Shown one piece after another: positions 1 to 6,199 of a DNA stretch of 19,544 bases (position 1 is its first letter; each line of letters opens with the position of its first letter). This DNA is from UBA4717 sp002404395 (GTDB lineage: Bacteria > Bacillota > Clostridia > Oscillospirales > CAG-272): positions 1 through 19,544 of the forward strand of contig CALFNW010000089.1 of assembly GCA_937902275.1 (NCBI GenBank), read 5' to 3'. The position numbers and the translations under genes are program-made. The notes below the pieces were generated by a model, which was not told the DNA's origin, ran no database searches, and saw only the letters and a list, made by a program, of their open reading frames with translations.

Positions 1-134
1 CCGTAGGCGGCTCATAAAATTAACGGCAATTTTCGCAGGCGGAGCCTCGGAAATTACTGACGCGAAGCACAAGACTTCACTTGTCTGAAACTGAATCTTC
101 GCGGTCCATGCCGCCGTAGGCGGCTCATAAAATT
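1..134 (-). repeat. Interspersed three-hairpin element, copy 1
   Basis: The motif CCGTAGGCGGCTCATAAAAT occurs at 1 and again at 114, 113 bp apart, bounding a unit that matches the copy at 8498-8628. Visible parts are a GGCGG/CCGCC hairpin at the left edge (cut by the window), a central stem at 62-67/75-80 (GCGAAG with CTTCAC) and a distal hairpin at 111-124. Spacing from the left motif to the central stem is 61 bp and from there to the distal hairpin 49 bp, as in the other copy (62 and 49). By analogy with the other copies, it would lie in the leader of a minus-strand gene starting just left of position 1; that gene is not visible. Confidence 0.7.
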
Positions 135-360
135 GATTTGTGATTACGGCAAGAGCGGTTGTCAAAAAAACGTATGTGCGTTCCGCGATCCCGTGACATA
201 CGTTCCGCGGTCGGTATCGTTTGTATTATTTTCTCTTGTCGGGTAAATGATACCGCAGATGTGTAAAAAGCAAAATCAAGCTTTTGTAAAATCGGTGTAA
301 AATGCGGATCTTTTTTGTATGAGCCGCATTTTCGGGCGGAAAAATAAAATTTCACCCGCG
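135..360. other. Non-coding stretch with three inverted repeats
   Basis: No convincing gene is seen here. Three inverted repeats stand out: AACGTATGT/ACATACGTT (about 169-204), CGGTATC/GATACCG (about 212-253) and AAAATGCGG/CCGCATTTT (299-307 with 324-332). The last contains TATGAGCCGC and may be a degenerate inverted copy of the interspersed hairpin. Open frames on the minus strand here show no recognisable protein and no ribosome binding site. Confidence 0.4.
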
Positions 361-363
361 CTG

Positions 364-392
364 TTGACAAAGCCGCGCGCGGCGTGTATAAT
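364..392 (+). promoter_or_regulatory. Sigma70-type promoter of the T-box/paaK transcript
   Basis: TTGACA at 364-369 and TATAAT at 387-392 are separated by 17 bp, a perfect consensus. The predicted transcription start near 398-400 lies just before the T-box Stem I. Confidence 0.9.
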
Positions 393-397
393 ATCAC

Positions 398-654
398 TAA
401 AGGCGTTGACCGGAAACAAGTAGAGGACTTGCTTTGCGCGTACAGAGAGCCGCCGTTCGGTGCGAGGCGGACGCGGGGCAGACTGCGAATTCATTCCGCG
501 AGCCGCCGCTTGAAATTTCAGTAGAGCGCGCCGCTTTCCGCCCGTTATCGCGGAATCGGTATCAGACGGAACAGCCGTGCGGTACCGCAGAGCAAAAAAT
601 TGAGGTGGTACCGCGGCTTTGCCGCCCTCTGTCGAAAGACGGAGGGCTTTTTTT
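398..654 (+). promoter_or_regulatory. T-box riboswitch, specifier UUC (tRNA-Phe)
   Basis: All hallmarks of a class I transcriptional T-box leader are present in order: AGTA of the specifier-loop S-turn (419-422), AGAGAG (444-449), GAA-TTC-A in the specifier loop (487-493), the TGAAATTTCAGTAG segment (about 511-524), the antiterminator 5' arm GCGGTACC (579-586), the T-box core GGTGGTACCGCG (604-615) with the UGGU bulge (606-609), and an intrinsic terminator. The specifier by position is TTC at 490-492 followed by the conserved A, so the sensed tRNA should be tRNA-Phe. The U after UGG predicts an A discriminator base, as expected for tRNA-Phe. Uncharged tRNA-Phe would favour read-through into paaK. 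Confidence 0.93.
624..654 (+). terminator. T-box intrinsic terminator
   Basis: A 10-bp stem (GCCCTCTGTC with GACGGAGGGC, one G-U pair) closed by a GAAA tetraloop is followed by seven T at 648-654. It lies directly after the T-box core, the standard position for the terminator that competes with the antiterminator. Confidence 0.92.
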
Positions 655-693
655 GTCCTCCGCGTTACAAGCTTTCATTGAAAGGACAGGAAA

Positions 694-2043
694 ATGCCAA
701 AGCAGGAAAAGATGCCGAATATACTCACGCCCGAGTATGAATGTATGAGCCGCGACGCACTTTGCGCGCTTCAGGGCGAAAGACTCAGAAAAACGGTAAA
801 GCTTACATATGATAATGTGCCCGTATACCGCGAGCGCATGGACAAAGCCGGGGTGTCGCCCGAGGATATAAAGACGGTGGAGGATATCGAAAAGCTGCCC
901 TTTACCGAAAAGACCGATCTGCGCGATAATTTCCCGTTCGGACTTTTTGCCGCCGATAAAAGGGATATCGTGCGTATACAGGGCTCGTCGGGCACGACGG
1001 GCAAGCCGATCGTCGTCGGATACACCGAAAACGATATCGAAGTGTGGACCGAAATGGCGGCGCGAGCGCTTAAAGCCGCCGGCTGCGGGCGCGACGATAT
1101 CGTGCAGATCGCATACGGCTACGGCTTGTTTACCGGCGGACTCGGCGCGCATCAGGCGGCAACGCGCTGCGGCGCGATGGTCGTGCCCATGTCAAGCGGC
1201 AATACGGCGCGCCAGATAATGATGATGCGCGAGCTTGGCTCCACGATGCTGTGCTGTACGCCGTCATACGCGACCATGCTCGGTGAAACGATACGCGAGA
1301 TGGGACTTGACCCGAAGCGCGACCTGAAGCTCAAGAGCGGATGCTTCGGCGCCGAGCCGTGGACCGCGCAGATGCGCACAAAGCTTGAGGAATTGCTTGA
1401 TATCGACGCCTGCGACATATACGGGCTGACCGAGATCGCGGGTCCCGGAGTCGCGTTCGAGTGCCTTGAAAAGCAGGGTATGCACGTCAACGAGGATCAC
1501 GTCATAATAGAGATCGTCGATCCCGAGACCGGCAAAAACCTGCCTGACGGCACTCCGGGCGAGCTGATCTTTACTACCATTACCAAAACCGGACAGCCGA
1601 TGATCCGCTACCGCACACACGACATCTGCACCGTGACCCGCGAAAAATGCGCCTGCGGCAGGACCACGGCGCGTATGGGCAGAATCACGGGACGCACCGA
1701 CGATATGATCGTGGTGCGCGGAGTCAATGTGTTCCCGAGTCAGATCGAGGGAGTGCTTGTCGGCATTTCGGGAGTCGCGCCGCATTATATGCTCATCGTC
1801 GACCGCGTTCATTCGTCCGACACGCTTGAAGTGCAGGTCGAGCTTAACGACGCAAACTTTTCGGATACGGTGGCGCATATCGAAAACTTCCGCGCGGCGA
1901 TAGTCGAACGCATAAAATCGGTGGTCGGTATTGCGGTCAAGGTCACTATCGTGCCGCCGAAATCGCTTCCGCGCTTCGAAGGCAAGGCAAAGCGCGTCGT
2001 CGATAAGCGCGAGACCGCATCTCTCGGGCTTAAATGCGAGTAA
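694..2043 (+). CDS. paaK: Phenylacetate/aryl-CoA ligase (AMP-forming)
   Basis: Activates an aryl acid (phenylacetate or a related arylacetate) to its CoA thioester with ATP, in the cytoplasm. The 449 residues match PaaK length. The AMP-binding P-loop QGSSGTTGKP is at 96-105, YGLTE at 243-247, the adenylate-binding RTHD aspartate at 310, RTDDM at 334-338, and the C-terminal catalytic lysine in FEGKAKR is K431. A cysteine cluster (KCACGR, 318-323) sits before the hinge, as in many PaaK proteins. The ATG at 694 follows AAAGGACAGG at a usable distance and is the first start after the T-box terminator. Phe control fits a role in recycling or making products of phenylalanine breakdown such as phenylpyruvate and phenylacetate. 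The usual partner, indolepyruvate ferredoxin oxidoreductase (iorAB), is not in the window. The true acid specificity cannot be read from the sequence. Confidence 0.93.
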   Translation: MPKQEKMPNILTPEYECMSRDALCALQGERLRKTVKLTYDNVPVYRERMDKAGVSPEDIKTVEDIEKLPFTEKTDLRDNFPFGLFAADKRDIVRIQGSSGTTGKPIVVGYTENDIEVWTEMAARALKAAGCGRDDIVQIAYGYGLFTGGLGAHQAATRCGAMVVPMSSGNTARQIMMMRELGSTMLCCTPSYATMLGETIREMGLDPKRDLKLKSGCFGAEPWTAQMRTKLEELLDIDACDIYGLTEIAGPGVAFECLEKQGMHVNEDHVIIEIVDPETGKNLPDGTPGELIFTTITKTGQPMIRYRTHDICTVTREKCACGRTTARMGRITGRTDDMIVVRGVNVFPSQIEGVLVGISGVAPHYMLIVDRVHSSDTLEVQVELNDANFSDTVAHIENFRAAIVERIKSVVGIAVKVTIVPPKSLPRFEGKAKRVVDKRETASLGLKCE

Positions 2044-2178
2044 ACGCCGTGCGGCGCTTGCCGCGAGCTGATGACTCAGCTCATGTGTGAAAATTATCGC
2101 TCGGTTGAAATTATGCTTGATCATGACAGCGGAAAGGTTGTCACGCTCGGAGAGCTGACTCCGGAGTGGCGGCTGTAA
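2044..2178 (+). pseudogene. C-terminal remnant of a cytidine-deaminase-family gene
   Basis: Immediately after the paaK TAA and in the same frame, 44 codons read TPCGACRELMTQ...VVTLGELTPEWRL before a TAA at 2176-2178. The PCGACRE segment matches the PCxxCR zinc-binding motif in the C-terminal half of cytidine deaminases, and the rest resembles the tail of that family in Firmicutes. The N-terminal half, including the catalytic HAE motif, is absent. An ATG at 2071 lacks a good ribosome binding site, so a functional 35-residue peptide is unlikely. It is best read as debris of a deletion or gene replacement whose breakpoint lies at the paaK stop codon. Confidence 0.65.
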
Positions 2179-2257
2179 CGTGAGCGGGGCATCACAGGGT
2201 AAGCAACGCATATGATTAGCTTAGTGAAAGAAAGCTGAAGCGGAAAAGGAGAAACAT

Positions 2258-2692
2258 ATGTTTATAAAGCAGATATCTGTATTTTTGCAGAACATCAGAG
2301 GTTCGCTTTTCAAGCTGACGGACGATCTCGGAGAGGGAAAAGTAAACCTTAAAGCGATCTCGGTAGCCGATACCGCCAATTTCGGTATCGTCAGACTTAT
2401 AGTCGATCAGAATGAGATCGAATCCACAGCGGCGCTTCTGCGCGAAAAGGGCTATGCCATTCACATAAACCACGTTATCTGCGTTTCGGTGCCGGATGAG
2501 CCGGGCGGACTTTCAAGGATCCTGCATATGCTTGACGACGGGGGGATCTCGGTGGAGTATCTGTATTCCTTTGTCAGAACAAGCGGCAGAGACGCGCAGA
2601 TCATCTTAAGACTTTCCGACCGCCATGCCGGCGCGGAGCTTTTCAAGGCTAACGGCATACGTATGCTGTCGCCTGCGGAGCTTCCGGTCTGA
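2258..2692 (+). CDS. Double ACT-domain protein (PaaK-associated regulator)
   Basis: A 144-residue protein made of two tandem ACT-like ligand-binding domains, roughly residues 1-66 and 70-140. Each has the beta-alpha-beta pattern; the second starts VICVSVPDEPGGLSRIL, a typical ACT beta1-loop-alpha1 with the GG turn. No DNA-binding or catalytic domain is attached. Stand-alone double-ACT proteins of this kind often sit next to PaaK in anaerobes and are thought to bind an amino acid (aromatic or branched) and modulate the pathway; that role is inferred. AGGAG lies 7 nt before the ATG. It is 214 bp downstream of paaK, the gap being filled mostly by the deaminase remnant, and probably shares the T-box transcript because no separate promoter is visible. 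Confidence 0.85.
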   Translation: MFIKQISVFLQNIRGSLFKLTDDLGEGKVNLKAISVADTANFGIVRLIVDQNEIESTAALLREKGYAIHINHVICVSVPDEPGGLSRILHMLDDGGISVEYLYSFVRTSGRDAQIILRLSDRHAGAELFKANGIRMLSPAELPV

Positions 2693-2722
2693 CGAATATT
2701 CATAAGCGCGAACGTCAATAAT

Positions 2723-2765
2723 AAGGGGTGTTAAAAAACTCAACCCGAGTTTTTTAACACCCCTT
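2723..2765. terminator. 19-bp perfect hairpin after the ACT gene
   Basis: Arms at 2723-2741 and 2747-2765 are exact reverse complements around a 5-nt loop. The stem carries A- and T-runs and ends in CCCCTTTG. It lies 30 bp after the ACT stop codon and probably ends the paaK transcript, though the T-run after the stem is short. Confidence 0.65.
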
Positions 2766-2799
2766 TGACATTTGCCCCGGCGGCAGATCTCTATACAGC

Positions 2800-2841
2800 C
2801 CTTGCAGTTTGTCAAACTGCGGTGTCAAAGCTTACACCGCA
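2800..2841 (+). promoter_or_regulatory. Two adjacent short hairpins in the methyltransferase leader
   Basis: GCAGTTT/AAACTGC (about 2804-2820) overlaps GCGGTGT/ACACCGC (about 2819-2840), so the two stems share bases at their junction and could compete. A TTGACA lies at 2765-2770 but no well-spaced -10 follows, so the promoter of the next gene is uncertain. Confidence 0.35.
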
Positions 2842-2891
2842 GTCGTAAAGCATATGCGACCGCTTGAAGTGCGGCGGAAAGAAAGGTAATC

Positions 2892-3791
2892 ATGAACAGT
2901 GAGATCAGAGCAGACTCCGGTATCTGCAACGAAACAAAGGAAAAACAGCGCCTCGCGGTGTCGGCATTGCTTTTGCTTAACCGCCTGTTCCCGGAGGTGA
3001 AGCACCCGTTTAACCTGAGCGAGCGCGGTTATCAGAGCTATGCCGAATGGGAATATCAAAAAGCCGAAAAACTCTATGATATATACGACGGAAAGCTCGC
3101 GCTTGAAAATAAGCGAGTGCTTGATATCGGCTGCGGCTCGGGCGGCAAGACCGTGTATTTTCTGACTCACGGAGCCGCGAGCGCGGTCGGCGCGGATATC
3201 TGCGAAAAATACGCAAAAGACGCCGAGGCGTTTGCCGACGCGCAGGGCGTCGGAGACCGCTTTTCCTTTATCTGCGCGGATGCCGCGTCGCTTCCGCTTG
3301 AGTCAGACAGCTTTGACGCGGCAGTCATGAACGATTCGGCGGAGCACGTCGGAAACCTCGCGGGCGTGCTTGCGGAAGCTTACCGCGTGCTTAAGCCGAA
3401 CGGGCGACTCTATGTGAATTTCCCGCCTTACTTTCACCCGTTCGGCGCGCATCTGAGCGATCTGATCAGAATACCGTGGGTGCATCTCTTTTTCTCGGAG
3501 CAAACGCTGATTTGCGCCTACCGCCGACTTGCCGAAACGGTGGGCGACGGAACAGAACGCGTAAATTTCAGATTTTCACCGCTTGCGGACGGAAGCGGCG
3601 AATATATTTCATACATCAATCATATGACCGCGGCGCGCTTCGGCGCGATCGTCGGAATGAGCGATTTCAGAGTGCTCTGTTACCGCGAACTGCCGCTTCG
3701 CAAAATGCTTGCGCCGCTTGCCGCGCTGAAGCGGGTCGGCAGACCCTTTGTCGGCTGCGTCGTCGCGATCCTCGAAAAGCCGAAAGCTTAA
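2892..3791 (+). CDS. SAM-dependent class I methyltransferase
   Basis: A 299-residue cytoplasmic protein with a Methyltransf_11/UbiE-type Rossmann fold. Motif I VLDIGCGSGG is at 76-85, the acidic end of beta2 is D102, the CAD (motif II) is at 128-130, and the post-motif VLKPNGRLYVNFP strand is at 167-178. About 45 N-terminal and about 90 C-terminal residues lie outside the core fold and presumably form the acceptor pocket. The substrate cannot be deduced: such proteins methylate small molecules, lipids or sugars, and there is no pathway partner next door. The ATG is preceded by GAAAGG at 7 nt. It is separated from paaK-ACT by a strong hairpin and from feoAB by two hairpins, so it is likely monocistronic. 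The stop codon lies inside an inverted-repeat arm. Confidence 0.85.
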   Translation: MNSEIRADSGICNETKEKQRLAVSALLLLNRLFPEVKHPFNLSERGYQSYAEWEYQKAEKLYDIYDGKLALENKRVLDIGCGSGGKTVYFLTHGAASAVGADICEKYAKDAEAFADAQGVGDRFSFICADAASLPLESDSFDAAVMNDSAEHVGNLAGVLAEAYRVLKPNGRLYVNFPPYFHPFGAHLSDLIRIPWVHLFFSEQTLICAYRRLAETVGDGTERVNFRFSPLADGSGEYISYINHMTAARFGAIVGMSDFRVLCYRELPLRKMLAPLAALKRVGRPFVGCVVAILEKPKA

Positions 3792-3822
3792 AATAACGCT
3801 CATTGCCCTAAGCTTTCGGCTT
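3777..3822. repeat. 14-bp inverted repeat spanning the methyltransferase stop codon
   Basis: Arms 3777-3790 and 3809-3822 (AAGCCGAAAGCTTA and its exact complement) enclose an 18-nt loop. The left arm encodes the last residues and part of the TAA. No U-tract follows, so alone it is a poor intrinsic terminator. Confidence 0.7.
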
Positions 3823-3836
3823 GGCTTCGGCGAAAG

Positions 3837-3872
3837 AACGCCGCTTTGAAATTACCTTGCGGCGTTTGATTC
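3837..3872 (+). terminator. Probable terminator after the methyltransferase gene
   Basis: AACGCCGC (3837-3844) pairs with GCGGCGTT (3859-3866) around a 14-nt loop and is followed by TGATTCTT. The T-run is imperfect, so efficiency is uncertain. Confidence 0.5.
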
Positions 3873-3893
3873 TTAAACAGATATCCCGTTTCA

Positions 3894-4163
3894 TATAATT
3901 CTATTGCGGTGTTTTCCGCGAAAGACGTGACCGCAAAGCGGACTTCGGGCGCGTATCATTTGACTTTCCCGACAGAGCCGCCGTGCGATCCGAAAGAGCC
4001 TCAGCTTACCGCGCCGACGCGGCATAAAACGCGAAAGTACGCTCCAATACAAGTCGGAGCGTGCCGATTGCCCGAATTTCGCCCCGCAGTCGGCGCGGTA
4101 ATTTACGAAGCCGTGTGCGCTTTTTTACTTTATGAGCCGCCTTCGGCGGCACTTGGAATTATT
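3894..4163 (+). promoter_or_regulatory. Probable feoAB promoter and long leader
   Basis: TATAAT at 3894-3899 has only a weak -35 (TTAAAC at 15 bp). It is followed by about 260 nt without a convincing gene, although the frame upstream of feoA stays open. The leader holds a hairpin ACGCTCC/GGAGCGT (about 4039-4062) and the repeat hairpin at 4136-4150. No clear Fur box was recognised. Confidence 0.4.
4129..4150 (+). repeat. Short copy of the GCCGCC hairpin element, before feoA
   Basis: CTTTATGAGCCGCC-TTC-GGCGGC differs at only two positions from the complement of the 111-134 copy. The stem (4136-4141/4145-4150) ends 13 nt before the feoA ATG. In the direction of the gene it reads the same way as the copies before the GH2 and ROK-SIS genes. 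Confidence 0.65.
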
Positions 4164-4382
4164 ATGAAGCTGTGTGAGCTGAAAGTCGGCGAGTGTATGC
4201 GTATCACTGCGCTTGCGGGCGATGAAAACGAAAGCAAAAAGCTTGTCGGGCGCGGGATCGCACCCGAAGTCTGTGTCCGCGCGCTCATGCGGCGCGCCGA
4301 CTGCGGTATCTATTTTATCGACGGCGCATACTTTGCCATTGCCGATCGGACGGCAGACGGGATCTTAGGTGAGCGCGTATGA
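4164..4382 (+). CDS. feoA: FeoA-domain protein, ferrous iron transport
   Basis: A 72-residue SH3-like FeoA protein, the usual length of the family, starting MKLCELKVGECMRI. It is a small cytosolic partner of FeoB. The start at 4164 is chosen because FeoA homology begins there; longer in-frame openings upstream read as non-coding sequence and would run through the repeat hairpin. The ribosome binding site is weak (GGA 6 nt upstream), which with the hairpin just before it suggests limited or regulated translation. It overlaps feoB by 4 bp (ATGA), implying translational coupling. Confidence 0.85.
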   Translation: MKLCELKVGECMRITALAGDENESKKLVGRGIAPEVCVRALMRRADCGIYFIDGAYFAIADRTADGILGERV

Positions 4383-6199
4383 GAGTCGCGCTGATCGGCA
4401 ATCCGAACTGCGGCAAAACGACGCTTTTCAACGCGCTGACCGGTATGAAGCTGCGCGTCGGAAATTACCCGGGCGTGACGGTGTCGCCGTCACACGGCGT
4501 CTGCCGCTTTGACCGCACGCTTGAGCTTGTGGATCTGCCCGGCGTGTACTCGCTTGACTCTCCCGGGAACGAGGAAAAATGCGCGCGCGACTTCATTGAC
4601 GGCAGATTCGGCGATTTTGACGCCGTGCTGCTTATAATCGACGCAACGCTTATCAAGCGCGCGCTCGGACTGCTTTCCGAGCTTTGCGGACGTAAGCTGA
4701 AGCTTGCGGCGGCGCTTACCATGAACGACGCGGCGGAATCGGACGGGCTGACGGTCGATTCCGAAAAATTGTCGCGCCTGCTCGGCGTGCCGGTCGTGAA
4801 GTTTTTCCCTGAAAGCACCGCCGCACAGCTTGCCCTCTGCGAGGCGGTGCACAGGGCGGCAAATCCGAGCCCGCAGCCGCCGCGCGTACTGCGCCGCGCG
4901 CTTTCAAAGGTCGGACGCGACAGACTGACCGAGCGGCTTGATCTGCTGTTCTGCGGAAGCTTTACGGGCGGGATCTTCGCCTCCGCCGCGCTTGCGCTGA
5001 CCTTTTTGCTGATCTTTACCCTCGGCGGCAGACTTTCGGCGGCGGCGGACAGCGGATTTGCCCGATCAGGCGCTGTCCTGTCCGAGGCGCTTGCGCGCGC
5101 CGGTGTGTCCGAATTTGTCCGCGCTTTGCTTATCGAGGGCGCGCTCGGCGGAGTTTTCGCGGTGCTGTCGTTCTTGCCCGGACTTGCGATATTGTATATC
5201 ATGACGTCGGTGCTTGAAGACTCGGGATATATGGCGCGCATCGCGCTCGTGAGCGATCGGTCGATGCGCCGTCTCGGACTGTCGGGCAAAGCGGCGGTCG
5301 CGCTTTTGCTCGGCTTCGGGTGCAGCGTTCCCGCGATCATGGCGACCGAAACGCTTGATTCGGAGCGCGAGCGCGGGCTTTGCATTTCGCTGATCCCGTT
5401 TATGACCTGTAATGCAAAACTGCCGGTGTATCTGACGCTCGCGTATCCCGTATTCGGAAAATATGCCGCGCTTGTCTGCTTCGCGCTCTGCCTTGTCGGA
5501 GTCGGCGCGGCGCTCGTCGGCGCGTGGGTATACGCGGCGTACTCGCGCCTGATCGCAAAACGGCCCGCCAAAGCGCGCCGTGCGTCGGGAAACGGCAGTT
5601 CTGCGCCGGAGGAGCCGACTTCGGGCGCGCCGCCGTTAAAAGTCCGCCGCGAATTGCCGCCGCTCTTGCTTGAGCTTCCGAAGTACCGCCTGCCGCGCCC
5701 GCGCTCGGTGCTCCTGACGACGGCGCGCCGCTGTCTTGACTACATAAAGCGCGCAGGGAGCATCGTCTTTGCGGCAAGCCTGCTGTTCTGGCTCCTTTTG
5801 AATCTTAAAGTGAACGGGAAAAGCCCGGCGGAGGAACTCGCCGGGCTGCTCGGGGGAATATTCGCGCCGCTCGGATTCGGAAGCGGCGAGCTTGTGCTTG
5901 CGCTTATTTCGGGACTTTGCGCGAAAGAAACGCTTGCGGCAACGCTCAAGGTCTCGTCCCTGCCTTTCGGCGGCATCGCGCCGATGCTTGACTCGCTCGG
6001 GATCGGCAGCGCGGGAGTCTGCGCCTACCTGCTTTTTATCCTGCTTTATCCGCCGTGCATTGCCGCCGAAGCGGCGATCGCGGAAAAGCGCGGCGCGTTC
6101 CGCGCACTCGGCGATTTTCTCCTGCGCCTCCTGCTTGCCTTTGCGGTGAGCCTTGCCTTTTTCTCACTCTGCCGCCTCGTCGCGCGGATCATTCGGTAA
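4379..6199 (+). CDS. feoB: Ferrous iron transporter FeoB with variant G4 motif
   Basis: A 606-residue membrane protein that takes up Fe2+ with a cytosolic GTPase domain at the N terminus. G1 is GNPNCGKT (7-14), the G2 region is NYPGVTV (29-35) and G3 is DLPG (52-55). G4 reads TMND (114-117) where FeoB normally has N-x-x-D, so the guanine-contacting Asn is Thr; G5 is not recognisable. The transmembrane part (about 195-605) keeps both Gate motifs: GFGCSVPAIMAT with C315 and PFMTCNAKLPVY with C344, plus GLCAKET at 512-518. A hydrophilic Pro/Arg-rich loop of about 45 residues (395-440) separates the halves. It is shorter than most FeoB proteins (700 or more residues), mainly in the helical linker and the C-terminal end. 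The 3' end overlaps the convergent GH2 gene by 11 bp. Confidence 0.93.
   Translation: MRVALIGNPNCGKTTLFNALTGMKLRVGNYPGVTVSPSHGVCRFDRTLELVDLPGVYSLDSPGNEEKCARDFIDGRFGDFDAVLLIIDATLIKRALGLLSELCGRKLKLAAALTMNDAAESDGLTVDSEKLSRLLGVPVVKFFPESTAAQLALCEAVHRAANPSPQPPRVLRRALSKVGRDRLTERLDLLFCGSFTGGIFASAALALTFLLIFTLGGRLSAAADSGFARSGAVLSEALARAGVSEFVRALLIEGALGGVFAVLSFLPGLAILYIMTSVLEDSGYMARIALVSDRSMRRLGLSGKAAVALLLGFGCSVPAIMATETLDSERERGLCISLIPFMTCNAKLPVYLTLAYPVFGKYAALVCFALCLVGVGAALVGAWVYAAYSRLIAKRPAKARRASGNGSSAPEEPTSGAPPLKVRRELPPLLLELPKYRLPRPRSVLLTTARRCLDYIKRAGSIVFAASLLFWLLLNLKVNGKSPAEELAGLLGGIFAPLGFGSGELVLALISGLCAKETLAATLKVSSLPFGGIAPMLDSLGIGSAGVCAYLLFILLYPPCIAAEAAIAEKRGAFRALGDFLLRLLLAFAVSLAFFSLCRLVARIIR

Noticed and set aside
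1..134. Possible CRISPR array from the repeated 20-mer
   Set aside because: Only two repeats at 113 bp spacing, and the interval is itself a repeat found at 8498-8628 rather than a unique spacer.
434..748. Plus-strand open frame across the T-box
   Set aside because: It covers the T-box stem and terminator and has no homology; the leader RNA explains the sequence.
2765..2797. TTGACA with TATACA as methyltransferase promoter
   Set aside because: The spacing is 21 bp, too long for a standard promoter; no better -10 is in place.
3909..4163. N-terminal extension of feoA to a longer protein
   Set aside because: FeoA homology starts at 4164; the upstream part reads like untranslated sequence, crosses the repeat hairpin and would double the usual FeoA length.
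4465..5571. Long antisense open frame within feoB
   Set aside because: Ser/Arg/Pro-rich composition typical of antisense to GC-rich coding sequence; FeoB motifs on the plus strand are decisive.
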